Source: JBGPIT01 sp041485125 | GTDB taxonomy: Bacteria > Desulfobacterota > Binatia > UTPRO1 | Length of the DNA: 11,590 bases | Reading direction: 5' to 3' | NCBI GenBank assembly: GCA_041485125.1 | Contig: JBGPIT010000134.1 | Coordinates: forward strand, 1-11,590 | Part shown: in pieces, positions 1 to 5,639 of the stretch | How positions within the stretch are numbered: the stretch's first letter is position 1 | Layout of the letters: every line of letters starts with the position of its first letter | Translations under genes and position numbers: made by a program | Notes under the pieces: generated by a model | Seen by the model: the letters and a program-made list of their open reading frames with translations, nothing else | Told to the model about the DNA's origin: nothing | Databases searched by the model: none

Positions 1-491
1 CCCGCCGCGGCCTTGATCACGACCGGATACCCGAGACGCTCGGCGGCGGCGGCGAAGCGTGCCGCGTCGGGTTCGAGCGTGCCGGTCGCGGGCACGACGG
101 GCACGCCGGCCTTCTCCATCAACGTCCGCGCGGCAACCTTGTCGCCCATGGTCGCGATCGCCTCGGAGGGCGGGCCGATGAAGGTGAGACCTGCCGACTC
201 GACCGCTGCCGCGAAGGGCGCGTTCTCGGCGAGGAAGCCGTAGCCCGGATGCACCGCGTCCGCGCCGCTGCGGCTCGCCGCTGCGAGGAGCGCCGGCACG
301 TGCAGATAGCTCTCGCGCGCCGGCGCGGGGCCGATCGCCACCGACTCGTCGGCGAGGCGCACGTGCGGCGCGTCGACGTCGGCCTCGGAGTAGACCGCGA
401 CGCTCGCGATCCCCATCGTGCGGCAAGTCCGAATGATGCGGACGGCGATCTCGCCACGGTTCGCGATGAGGATCTTCCGGACGGCGGGCAT
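1..491 (-). CDS. Biotin carboxylase-type subunit of an acyl-CoA carboxylase (N-terminal part, cut by window edge)
   Basis: Reading leftward from ATG 491-489 gives 163 codons with no stop, so the gene continues past base 1. Residues 6-28 carry the biotin carboxylase N-terminal signature (KILIANRGEIAVRIIR). Residues 80-90 hold VHPGYGFLAEN, and residues 117-136 (DKVAARTLMEKAGVPVVPATG) open the ATP-grasp part. The fragment ends at VIKAAAG (158-164), the start of the glycine-rich ATP loop. Family role: ATP-dependent carboxylation of biotin on a carrier domain, feeding acetyl-, propionyl-, methylcrotonyl- or related acyl-CoA carboxylases in the cytoplasm. The KAAAG form is more like acyl-CoA carboxylase alpha subunits than classical AccC, but the substrate cannot be decided without the C-terminal half (a biotinyl domain or not). 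It is divergent from the oxygenase at 601 across 109 bp. No clear Shine-Dalgarno precedes the ATG; TTAAGA about 20 bases upstream is a possible weak -10. Confidence 0.92.
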   Translation of the reverse strand, partial: MPAVRKILIANRGEIAVRIIRTCRTMGIASVAVYSEADVDAPHVRLADESVAIGPAPARESYLHVPALLAAASRSGADAVHPGYGFLAENAPFAAAVESAGLTFIGPPSEAIATMGDKVAARTLMEKAGVPVVPATGTLEPDAARFAAAAERLGYPVVIKAAA

Positions 492-600
492 CGGCGGGCC
501 GTCTTAACACGCGGGCCGGCGGTCGACCACGAGGCGGCGCGCGTCGTCGATACCGGTGGGCCGCGTTCTTCTGCTATGTCCGCGTTCCGGACGAGAACGG

Positions 601-1416
601 ATGAACGCCGGCGACCTCTTCTTCTTCGACCGCGATGAGCTCGACGAGCGCAGCCGTGCGCTCCGCGCGGGGTACGTGACGGCGCGGCCGTACCCGCACG
701 TCGTCCTCGACGATCTGCTCCCCGCGCGCGTCGCCGCCGCGGTCGAAGGCGAGTTCTCGCCGCCGGACGCGCCGGCATGGCTCTCTTACCGACGCGGTAT
801 CGAGCGCCGTTTCACGCTGCGCGACGAGAGCCGCATGGGGCCGCACACGCGCCACCTCTTCGCCGAGCTCCGCGGCTCGGTGTTCCTCCGCTTCCTCGAG
901 GCGCTGACCGGCATCGCGGGCTTGATCCCGAGCCCGCATCACGAGGACGGCGGCGGCCTCTATCAGAGCGAGCCGGGCTGTCTGCTGCGCGTCCACGCCG
1001 ACTTCAACCGCGACGAGCGCTTGGGTCTCGACCGCCGCGTGAACCTCCTCCTCTACCTGAACGAGGAGTGGCGCGACGACTACGGCGGCGAGCTCGAGCT
1101 TTGGAGCGCCGACATGGCGCGCTGCGAGCAGCGCATCGCGCCGCGCTTCAACCGCTGCGTCATCTTCGCGACCAACGACACGACCTACCACGGCCACCCG
1201 GAGCCGCTGCGCTGCCCGCCCGGACGCACGCGCAAGTCGCTCGCGATGTACTACTTCACCAACGGTCGGCCCGCCGCCGAGGTGTCGACCGCGCACGCGG
1301 CGACGTTTCAGCGGCGCCCGCAGGATCCGCCGCTGTCGCGCATGCGCGCGCCGCTCAGGCGCTGGTTGCCGCCGGTCGTCTTCGACCTGGGACGGCGGCT
1401 GTGGGCGCGGCGCTGA
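601..1416 (+). CDS. 2-oxoglutarate/Fe(II)-dependent oxygenase, prolyl-4-hydroxylase-like
   Basis: This 271-residue protein has the double-stranded beta-helix oxygenase signature. The HxD metal motif is H132-A-D134, followed by the strand VNLLLYLNEEW, a YGGELELW strand, the distal metal histidine in YHGHP (H197 or H199), and R211 (RKS) as the likely 2-oxoglutarate carboxylate anchor. Family role: hydroxylation of a protein side chain or small molecule with O2 and 2-oxoglutarate, giving succinate and CO2. It resembles the P4Hc/2OG-FeII_Oxy_3 group (Tpa1/EGL-9-like). The substrate is unknown; the neighbouring glycosyltransferase and RmlC-like cupin make a glycan-linked role conceivable. I chose ATG 601 because the product then begins with a typical short N-terminus (MNAGDLFFFD); an in-frame GTG at 556 would add 15 unconvincing residues. 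A TGCTAT element at 572-577 could be a -10. The stop lies 9 bp from the stop of the convergent cupin gene. Confidence 0.88.
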   Translation: MNAGDLFFFDRDELDERSRALRAGYVTARPYPHVVLDDLLPARVAAAVEGEFSPPDAPAWLSYRRGIERRFTLRDESRMGPHTRHLFAELRGSVFLRFLEALTGIAGLIPSPHHEDGGGLYQSEPGCLLRVHADFNRDERLGLDRRVNLLLYLNEEWRDDYGGELELWSADMARCEQRIAPRFNRCVIFATNDTTYHGHPEPLRCPPGRTRKSLAMYYFTNGRPAAEVSTAHAATFQRRPQDPPLSRMRAPLRRWLPPVVFDLGRRLWARR

Positions 1417-1425
1417 CTCGGGCGA

Positions 1426-1938
1426 TCAGCCGTCGCGCCGGCCGAAGCGGTACGGGATCTGGTCGCTGTCGAGCGCGAGCCGGTAGTGATCCGGCTGCTC
1501 GTAGGTGTAGGCGCGGTCGACGACGTTCAGGAGGACGCTCGGCGTCGAGGCGAGGTTCTCGACCGCGTGCCACACCTGCGGCGGCAGCACGATTACCGCG
1601 GGCCGCAGGATGCCGAAGGTGAGCTCGTTGATCGTGCCGTACGTCGGCGCCGCGCGCCGGCCGTCGTAAAGGACGATCCGCACCCGTCCCTGCGAGATGA
1701 AGAGCCGGTCGGTGGTGTCGCGATGCGCGTGCCAGCCGGTGATCGCGCCCGGCTCGAGGATCGACTGGAACACCTGGTCGACGCCGGCGCCGCCGAGTCC
1801 CCAGTCGGTGCGGAAGATCTCGGTGAGATAGCCGTAGGTGGTCGGGACGTTCTTCACCTCGTGGACGGTGACGCCGTCGATCAGCCGTTGCGCGACGAGC
1901 TGCCAGTCGCGGGTGATGCTGCGCGCGTCGCGGCGCAT
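1426..1938 (-). CDS. RmlC-like cupin, dTDP-4-dehydrorhamnose 3,5-epimerase family
   Basis: This 170-residue cupin has the RmlC-family layout. A Y-G-Y-L-T-E strand lies near 35-40 and GWHAHRDTTD at 68-77 (H70, H72). The strand GRVRIVLYDGR is followed by APTYG (97-101), LPPQVWHAV is at 118-126 (H124), and the C-terminus is IPYRF (161-165). Known RmlC enzymes epimerise dTDP-4-keto-6-deoxyglucose at C3 and C5 for L-rhamnose, using a His/Asp dyad plus Lys and Tyr. Here the His-containing motif is preserved, but the residue near the expected Lys position looks like Arg (R78), so another nucleotide sugar or a non-epimerase role is possible. The ATG at 1938 is preferred: the open frame extends far upstream, but only as an out-of-frame shadow of the glycosyltransferase. 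It lies 56 bp downstream of the glycosyltransferase stop on the same strand, so cotranscription is likely. No strong Shine-Dalgarno is seen. Confidence 0.82.
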   Translation of the reverse strand: MRRDARSITRDWQLVAQRLIDGVTVHEVKNVPTTYGYLTEIFRTDWGLGGAGVDQVFQSILEPGAITGWHAHRDTTDRLFISQGRVRIVLYDGRRAAPTYGTINELTFGILRPAVIVLPPQVWHAVENLASTPSVLLNVVDRAYTYEQPDHYRLALDSDQIPYRFGRRDG

Positions 1939-1994
1939 CCCGTCGACGTGCCAGCCGCTCTCGTCGCCGTCCTCGCCGGCGCGTGAGGCGGCCG

Positions 1995-2930
1995 TCAGCG
2001 CTCCTCGAGGCCGCGGTTGCGGCGGAGCCTGCCGAGCAGCCCGCCGCGACGCCGGTACTTGAGGCGGTACTTGAGCGCTTTCGGATCGACGCCGAGCCAT
2101 GCGAGGGGCTTGTATGCCAACGCGTACGCGATCGCCAAGGGTCGGAGCGACACCTTGGCGTCGGCCGCGCGGCCGGCGAGCTTGATCGCGGCCGCTTCGA
2201 GGATGTGCTCGCGGCAGCGCGGGTTGGTGGTCATCTGGCGCGCCCAGAACTCGTTCTCGGCCGCCTGGCGATCGCGGTAGGAGTTGCGGCGCGCGCCGGA
2301 CGGGATCGCGAGCACGTCGACCGCGCCGCTGAAGCGCAGGTCGGCGCCCGACCGCCAGGCACGGAAGAGCCAGTCCTGTGACGACTCGGCCCAGCACTCG
2401 CGCCCCGATCGCCACGGGCCGACGCGCTCGAAGAGCTCGCGCCGCAAGAGCCACGCCGACGCCGGCATGTAGACCCACGGCACGTAGCCGTCCTCCGGCG
2501 GCGCGACGACGTGGAAGCGCCACGCGCCGCGCTCGAGCGCCGACAGCTCGACGGGCGCCGCGAGCGCGACGCCCGAGAAGACCAGGTCCGCGCCCGTCCG
2601 CTCGATCGTCGCGACGCTGGTCGCGAGATGATCCGGGAACCAGAGATCGTCGTGGTTCAGGTAGGCGACGTAGCGCCCCCGGGCGTCCGCCGTGCCGACG
2701 TTGTTCGGCGCCGCCTGGTCGCCGGTGTTCTCGGCCAGGCTCGTGAAGCGGATGCGCGGATCACCGAAGGCCGCCACCACGTCGGCGGTGTCGTCGCTGC
2801 AGGCGTCGCCGACGACGATCAGCTCCCAGTCGGCGAAGGTCGAGCGCAGCGCGCTCTCGATCGCGAGACGAAGCACGTTGCTGCGGTTGTAGGTCGCGGT
2901 GACGATCGAGACCGCGGGCGGGGAAGCCAT
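1995..2930 (-). CDS. Family 2 glycosyltransferase (GT-A fold)
   Basis: This 311-residue protein starts with the GT2 signature VSIVTATYNR (7-16), followed by WELIVVGDACSDDTADVV (35-52), which binds the nucleotide. The DXD-type metal/nucleotide site is NHDDLW (92-97; D94 and D95). The acceptor-side motif SSQDWLFRAW (183-192) offers D186 as a candidate catalytic base. The C-terminal 60 residues are strongly basic (KALKYRLKYRRRGG), suggesting peripheral contact with the inner membrane; there is no transmembrane helix. Family role: transfer of a sugar from a nucleotide-sugar donor onto a growing glycan or lipid-linked acceptor. Donor and acceptor cannot be read from sequence. It sits 19-20 bp downstream of the PF04020 membrane protein and upstream of the RmlC-like cupin, all on the minus strand, consistent with one transcription unit. 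Start ATG 2930-2928 gives the normal GT2 N-terminus, although the Shine-Dalgarno is poor. Confidence 0.93.
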   Translation of the reverse strand: MASPPAVSIVTATYNRSNVLRLAIESALRSTFADWELIVVGDACSDDTADVVAAFGDPRIRFTSLAENTGDQAAPNNVGTADARGRYVAYLNHDDLWFPDHLATSVATIERTGADLVFSGVALAAPVELSALERGAWRFHVVAPPEDGYVPWVYMPASAWLLRRELFERVGPWRSGRECWAESSQDWLFRAWRSGADLRFSGAVDVLAIPSGARRNSYRDRQAAENEFWARQMTTNPRCREHILEAAAIKLAGRAADAKVSLRPLAIAYALAYKPLAWLGVDPKALKYRLKYRRRGGLLGRLRRNRGLEER

Positions 2931-2949
2931 CGGGTCCGCGTCGCGCAGC

Positions 2950-3327
2950 TCAGTCGCGGCGGACGACCAAGATCTCGAAGCGCCCCGACGGTCCGACGAA
3001 CGACGACGCGATCCAGCTCACTGCGCTCACGACCAGCGCGGCGAGAACCGCCGCGCCGAAGCTGCGGAGCACGAAGCCGTCGAGAAGCGCCGCGACCAGC
3101 GCGACCATCAGGCCGTTGATGACGAGCAGGAAGAGACCGAGCGTCAGGATCGTGAAGGGCAGCGTCAACACCACCAGGAGCGGCCGGACGAACGCGTTCA
3201 CGACGCCGAGCAGGAACGCCGCGGCGAGCAAGCTGACGCCGCTGCGGAACTCGACGCCCGGGACGATTGCCTGCGCCAGCCAAAGCCCGAGCGCGCCGAC
3301 GAGGAGCCTGACGAGAAAGCCTCGCAT
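2950..3327 (-). CDS. Small four-helix membrane protein, PF04020 (Phage_holin_4_2/YvlD-like) family
   Basis: The 125-residue product is almost entirely hydrophobic, with about four membrane segments (roughly residues 5-22, 31-50, 52-82 as a long or double segment, and 89-112). It contains the family hallmark NAFVRPLLVVLTLPF (about 45-59), then an L-T-L-G-L-F-L-L run and INGLM. Despite the Pfam name, these proteins are common chromosomal inner-membrane proteins of unknown function and not evidence of a prophage; no phage genes are near. The ATG at 3327 is chosen; an in-frame GTG at 3333 would add only two residues (MA). No good Shine-Dalgarno precedes either. It is the first gene of the minus-strand group with the glycosyltransferase and cupin, and divergent from the lipoprotein gene across about 130 bp. 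Confidence 0.85.
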   Translation of the reverse strand: MRGFLVRLLVGALGLWLAQAIVPGVEFRSGVSLLAAAFLLGVVNAFVRPLLVVLTLPFTILTLGLFLLVINGLMVALVAALLDGFVLRSFGAAVLAALVVSAVSWIASSFVGPSGRFEILVVRRD

Positions 3328-3456
3328 CGCCACTGCCGCTACGGCTTTACGTGCGCGGTTGCAAGAGCGGTGCGCGCCGCGCGCCGAGGTTGGGTTGATA
3401 TCCCAGGAGGCGCTTGATAGCCGCTGCGAACCATGTTCGGGGAACGGTGGCTTTCG

Positions 3457-4221
3457 ATGCGCTCTCGCGGAACCGCAACACCGGTCGTCGTGGCTCTTCT
3501 CGTGCTCGCGACGCTTTCAGGTGCTGCATTCATCAGCTGCGGCGGCGGAGGCGGCGGCTCGAACGGCGGCCTCTGCGACCAGTGCGGCGACACCGACGGT
3601 CCGTGCGTCGACCTGACGAAGTTCACCTGCTTTCGCAAGCTCGGCAGCGCGCAGCGCCGGTGCTTTCCGAATGACGATCCGAGTTTCGAATGCGACGGTG
3701 CGCGCGCCAACCGCAGCACGATGACGCCCACGCCCACGCCCGGCACGCCGACCGCCTCGAAAACTCCGACCCCGACCTCAACGGTGCCGACCCCGACGCC
3801 GCCGGCAACGACTCAGACGGCGACGTTATCCCCGACACCGACACCGACACCGACGGCGACGGCGACACCGACGACCGTTCAAGTGGAGTTCGACGTGGAC
3901 CCCACGAGCGACAATCCCAACGATACCGTCGATCAATTCACCGTGACGGCGACGTATCCGACGGAGAAGGGCACCTTCAAGGTCAACGGCGCCGCACCGC
4001 AGTGCACCGCGCTCGACACGAACGACAAGACCGCGCCCGTCACGGCGACCGACAGCGGGGGTACGCTGACGCTGTCGGTCAACACGACGCTCGAGTTCAC
4101 CATCGTGATTACCTGCCCCTTTGCGCAGCAGGCTGGTGTCGAGCTGATGGACGAGGATGTCCAGCCGACACCGAGCGACCCCGCCAACCTCGAGGTCACG
4201 GCGACCGTCACGACGTTGTGA
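3457..4221 (+). CDS. Secreted lipoprotein with Cys-rich N-terminal region, Thr-Pro linker and beta-rich C-terminal domain
   Basis: The 254-residue protein begins MRSRGTATP followed by a hydrophobic stretch VVVALLVLATLSGAAF. A lipobox-like FIS-C28 then leads into a six-glycine run, so C28 is the likely lipidated residue after signal peptidase II cleavage. F at -3 is unusual for a lipobox. Residues 40-79 contain six cysteines (40, 43, 50, 58, 69, 79), probably disulfide-bonded. Residues 90-140 are an extended Thr/Pro/Ala linker, and 142-254 look like a beta-sandwich with two more cysteines (183, 220). I recognise no enzyme family. The linker suggests a surface-tethered domain held away from the membrane. 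ATG 3457 puts the basic n-region directly before the hydrophobic core; ATG 3433 would add eight residues. A GGGGAACGG sequence lies about 10-15 bases before 3457, while the strong AGGAGG at 3405 is too far from either ATG. It is convergent with the diiron gene downstream. Confidence 0.8.
   Translation: MRSRGTATPVVVALLVLATLSGAAFISCGGGGGGSNGGLCDQCGDTDGPCVDLTKFTCFRKLGSAQRRCFPNDDPSFECDGARANRSTMTPTPTPGTPTASKTPTPTSTVPTPTPPATTQTATLSPTPTPTPTATATPTTVQVEFDVDPTSDNPNDTVDQFTVTATYPTEKGTFKVNGAAPQCTALDTNDKTAPVTATDSGGTLTLSVNTTLEFTIVITCPFAQQAGVELMDEDVQPTPSDPANLEVTATVTTL
3724..3876 (+). repeat. Thr-Pro low-complexity coding repeat in the lipoprotein gene
   Basis: Codons for residues 90-140 of the lipoprotein are dominated by ACG/ACC/ACT (Thr) and CCG/CCC (Pro), giving PTPT runs separated by Ala, Ser and Gly. 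At DNA level this is a short imperfect tandem array of CCGACR hexamers, clearest at about 3826-3870. It encodes an extended, probably glycosylatable spacer. The array is prone to slippage, so its length may differ between relatives. Confidence 0.8.
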
Positions 4222-4244
4222 CGGCACAGCAGCGCTCGATGGGT

Positions 4245-4264
4245 CGACGCGGACTCGCGCGTCG
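4245..4264. terminator. Possible bidirectional hairpin between convergent genes
   Basis: CGACGCG (4245-4251) and CGCGTCG (4258-4264) form a perfect 7-bp stem with a 6-base loop. It lies in the 61-bp gap between the lipoprotein stop and the diiron-gene stop. There is no T-run on either side, so it is not a classical intrinsic terminator; in a genome this GC-rich it may be chance. Confidence 0.3.
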
Positions 4265-4282
4265 GCTGATCGCGATTTGGGC

Positions 4283-5071
4283 TCAGTGCAGCTCGAGGCC
4301 GATCAGCTTCAGGCGGTGCGCGATGTCGGTGAAGGTCTCGTCGAGGAACTGGTTCACCGGGCCGAACGGCGAGGCGGTCGCGTGGTGGAAGAGCCGCCAC
4401 AGGTCGGCGACGAAGGCCTCGACGCGGGCGCGCTCGGCGGCGCTGACGCTCTTGAACTTGTCGGCGAGGTAGATCACGCCGAAGCCGGCGTGGCGCGACT
4501 CGTCGCGCAGGACCAGCTTCATGAGATCTCGCATGAGCGGATCCGGGCTGTCGTACTGCATGCGCTGGAAGAGGCCGACGGCAACGCCCTCGAGGAAGAT
4601 CTGCATGCCGACGATCTTCTCGCCGTAGTGATCGGTGTCGAGGAGCCGGTGCACCAGCTCGACCAGCGCCGGGTTGGTCGGCGCGTCGACGCCGAGCTTC
4701 TCCATGTACCGGCCGAAGACCTCGACGTGGCGTGCCTCGTCGATGATCTGTCCGGCGAGGCAGAACTTGGTCTCCATCTCGGGGACCATATTCATGAGCT
4801 GGGCGCAGAGCGCGAGCGCCGCTTGCTCGCCGAGGAAGAGCTGGGTGAAGGTGAATGCGCGTTGCGTCGCCCGTAGGCGGTCGTAGTCCTCGCGCGTGTA
4901 GTAGTCCTTCACCGTCGCGTAGGCCGCCTCGGAGTAGTTCTGCACCGGGCGCGACCAGTCGATCTCGGTCGACGCGTTCCACTGGTAAGCCTTGAGCTTC
5001 TCGTAGAGGTCGAGCTCGGCGGGGATCTCGATCGCGAGCTTGCTGTGCCAGGTCGGGCGGGCGGACTCCAT
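4283..5071 (-). CDS. Ferritin-like diiron-carboxylate protein (RNR-R2/AurF-like fold), function unassigned
   Basis: This 262-residue, mostly helical protein has a complete carboxylate-bridged diiron ligand set: E82 (GEQAAL), E112 with H115 (DEARHVEVF), E161 (FLEGVAVG), and E191 with H194 (RDESRHAGFG). Spacings of 30, 46 and 30 residues fit the four-helix bundle of RNR R2-like oxidases and AurF-type N-oxygenases. F119 occupies the position four residues after the first His where R2 keeps its radical tyrosine. With Ala two residues after E82 and Met five before E161, the R2lox Val-Tyr crosslink also seems absent. It is therefore neither a canonical R2 nor a canonical R2lox; an O2-activating oxidase or oxygenase acting on an unknown substrate is the best reading. 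No large RNR subunit or redox partner is nearby. Start ATG 5071 has a good Shine-Dalgarno (AAAGGAG, 5084-5078, six bases before the ATG). It is divergent from the VOC gene across 148 bp. Confidence 0.85.
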   Translation of the reverse strand: MESARPTWHSKLAIEIPAELDLYEKLKAYQWNASTEIDWSRPVQNYSEAAYATVKDYYTREDYDRLRATQRAFTFTQLFLGEQAALALCAQLMNMVPEMETKFCLAGQIIDEARHVEVFGRYMEKLGVDAPTNPALVELVHRLLDTDHYGEKIVGMQIFLEGVAVGLFQRMQYDSPDPLMRDLMKLVLRDESRHAGFGVIYLADKFKSVSAAERARVEAFVADLWRLFHHATASPFGPVNQFLDETFTDIAHRLKLIGLELH

Positions 5072-5097
5072 GGGCGGCTCCTTTCGTCGCGACAGGG

Positions 5098-5126
5098 GTT
5101 TGAGCCCTCGCTCGAGGGCAAGTCAA
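5098..5126 (-). promoter_or_regulatory. Possible promoter with spacer palindrome upstream of the diiron gene
   Basis: On the minus strand TTGACT (5126-5121) is followed by a 17-base spacer and TCAAAC (5103-5098), a good -35 with a weak -10. The spacer is filled by a perfect 16-bp inverted repeat: GCCCTCG, two bases, CGAGGGC (plus strand 5104-5119). A dyad in this position would let a bound repressor or MerR/MarR-type regulator control entry of RNA polymerase. The predicted transcript would start about 20 bases before the diiron gene's ATG, just ahead of its Shine-Dalgarno. The palindrome is certain; the promoter and operator roles are inferred. Confidence 0.45.
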
Positions 5127-5219
5127 CTCGCCTTTGGAAGGGCGCGCCACGCGCGCCACCGATTTTTCCTATATCTCCCCGCCCGCAACGATGAGGATAC
5201 GCGCCCAGGAGGGATTGTC

Positions 5220-5618
5220 ATGACCAACATCATTCCGACGATGCGCTACGACGAAGCGGCGCGCATGATCGACTGGCTCTGTGAGGCGTTTGGGTTCGAG
5301 CGCCATCTCGTCGTGCCCGGCGAGGACGGGACGATCGCGCACGCCCAGCTCACCTATCGCGACGGCATGATCATGCTCGGCTCGGCGCGCACCGACGAGT
5401 TCGGGAAGCTGGTGAAGACGGCGCGCGCCGCGGGCGCGGTGACGCAAAGCGCGTACGTCATCGTCCCGGATGCCGACGCGCACTACGCGCGCGCCAAGCA
5501 AGCGGGCGCCGAGATCGTCCTCGACATCAAGGACGAGGACTACGGCGGGCGCGGCTACTCGTGTCGCGACCCCGAGGGTCAGCTGTGGAACTTCGGCACC
5601 TACGATCCGTGGAAGTGA
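5220..5618 (+). CDS. VOC (glyoxalase/PhnB-like) family protein
   Basis: The 132-residue protein has two beta-alpha-beta-beta-beta modules. The first (IIPTMRYDEAARMIDWLCEAFGFE, 4-27, then DGTIAHAQLTYRDGMIMLG, 36-54) begins like PhnB/glyoxalase relatives. The second (SAYVIVPDADAHYARAKQAGAEIV, 77-100) ends with the typical YSCRDPEGQLWNFGTY (113-128). The family includes glyoxalases, bleomycin-type resistance proteins, epimerases and dioxygenases. H41 could be a metal ligand, but the ligand set is not conclusive and the substrate cannot be named. ATG 5220 is fixed by an excellent Shine-Dalgarno (AGGAGGG, 5207-5213, six bases away); the longer open frame upstream is rejected for this reason. TATATC at 5170-5175 is a possible -10 without a clear -35. 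The stop lies 21 bp from the stop of the convergent regulator gene. Confidence 0.88.
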   Translation: MTNIIPTMRYDEAARMIDWLCEAFGFERHLVVPGEDGTIAHAQLTYRDGMIMLGSARTDEFGKLVKTARAAGAVTQSAYVIVPDADAHYARAKQAGAEIVLDIKDEDYGGRGYSCRDPEGQLWNFGTYDPWK

Positions 5619-5639
5619 GTCGCGCCTGACCCGCCGCCG

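Noticed and set aside
1426..2523. An extended 365-residue version of the RmlC-like cupin
   Set aside because: The extra N-terminal part is an out-of-frame reading of the glycosyltransferase and is Arg/Ala-rich. The cupin proper starts at 1938.
2950..3333. 'Phage holin' as evidence of a prophage
   Set aside because: PF04020 proteins are widespread chromosomal membrane proteins, and no phage, integrase or attachment-site features are present.
3405..3416. AGGAGG followed by TTG as a start of another gene
   Set aside because: Only three bases separate AGGAGG from TTG, and the frame it opens is an out-of-frame shadow of the lipoprotein. It is also too far from the lipoprotein ATGs.
4283..5071. 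Class I ribonucleotide reductase R2 subunit
   Set aside because: The radical Tyr position is Phe, the protein is short for R2, and no large subunit is adjacent.
5134..5175. TTGGAA with TATATC as a sigma-70 promoter for the VOC gene
   Set aside because: The spacing is about 30 bases, far too long; only the -10-like element is kept as a tentative note.
5040..5219. A longer N-terminus for the VOC protein from the open frame upstream of 5220
   Set aside because: It would overlap the start of the divergent diiron gene and its regulatory region, while ATG 5220 has an excellent Shine-Dalgarno and the normal family N-terminus.
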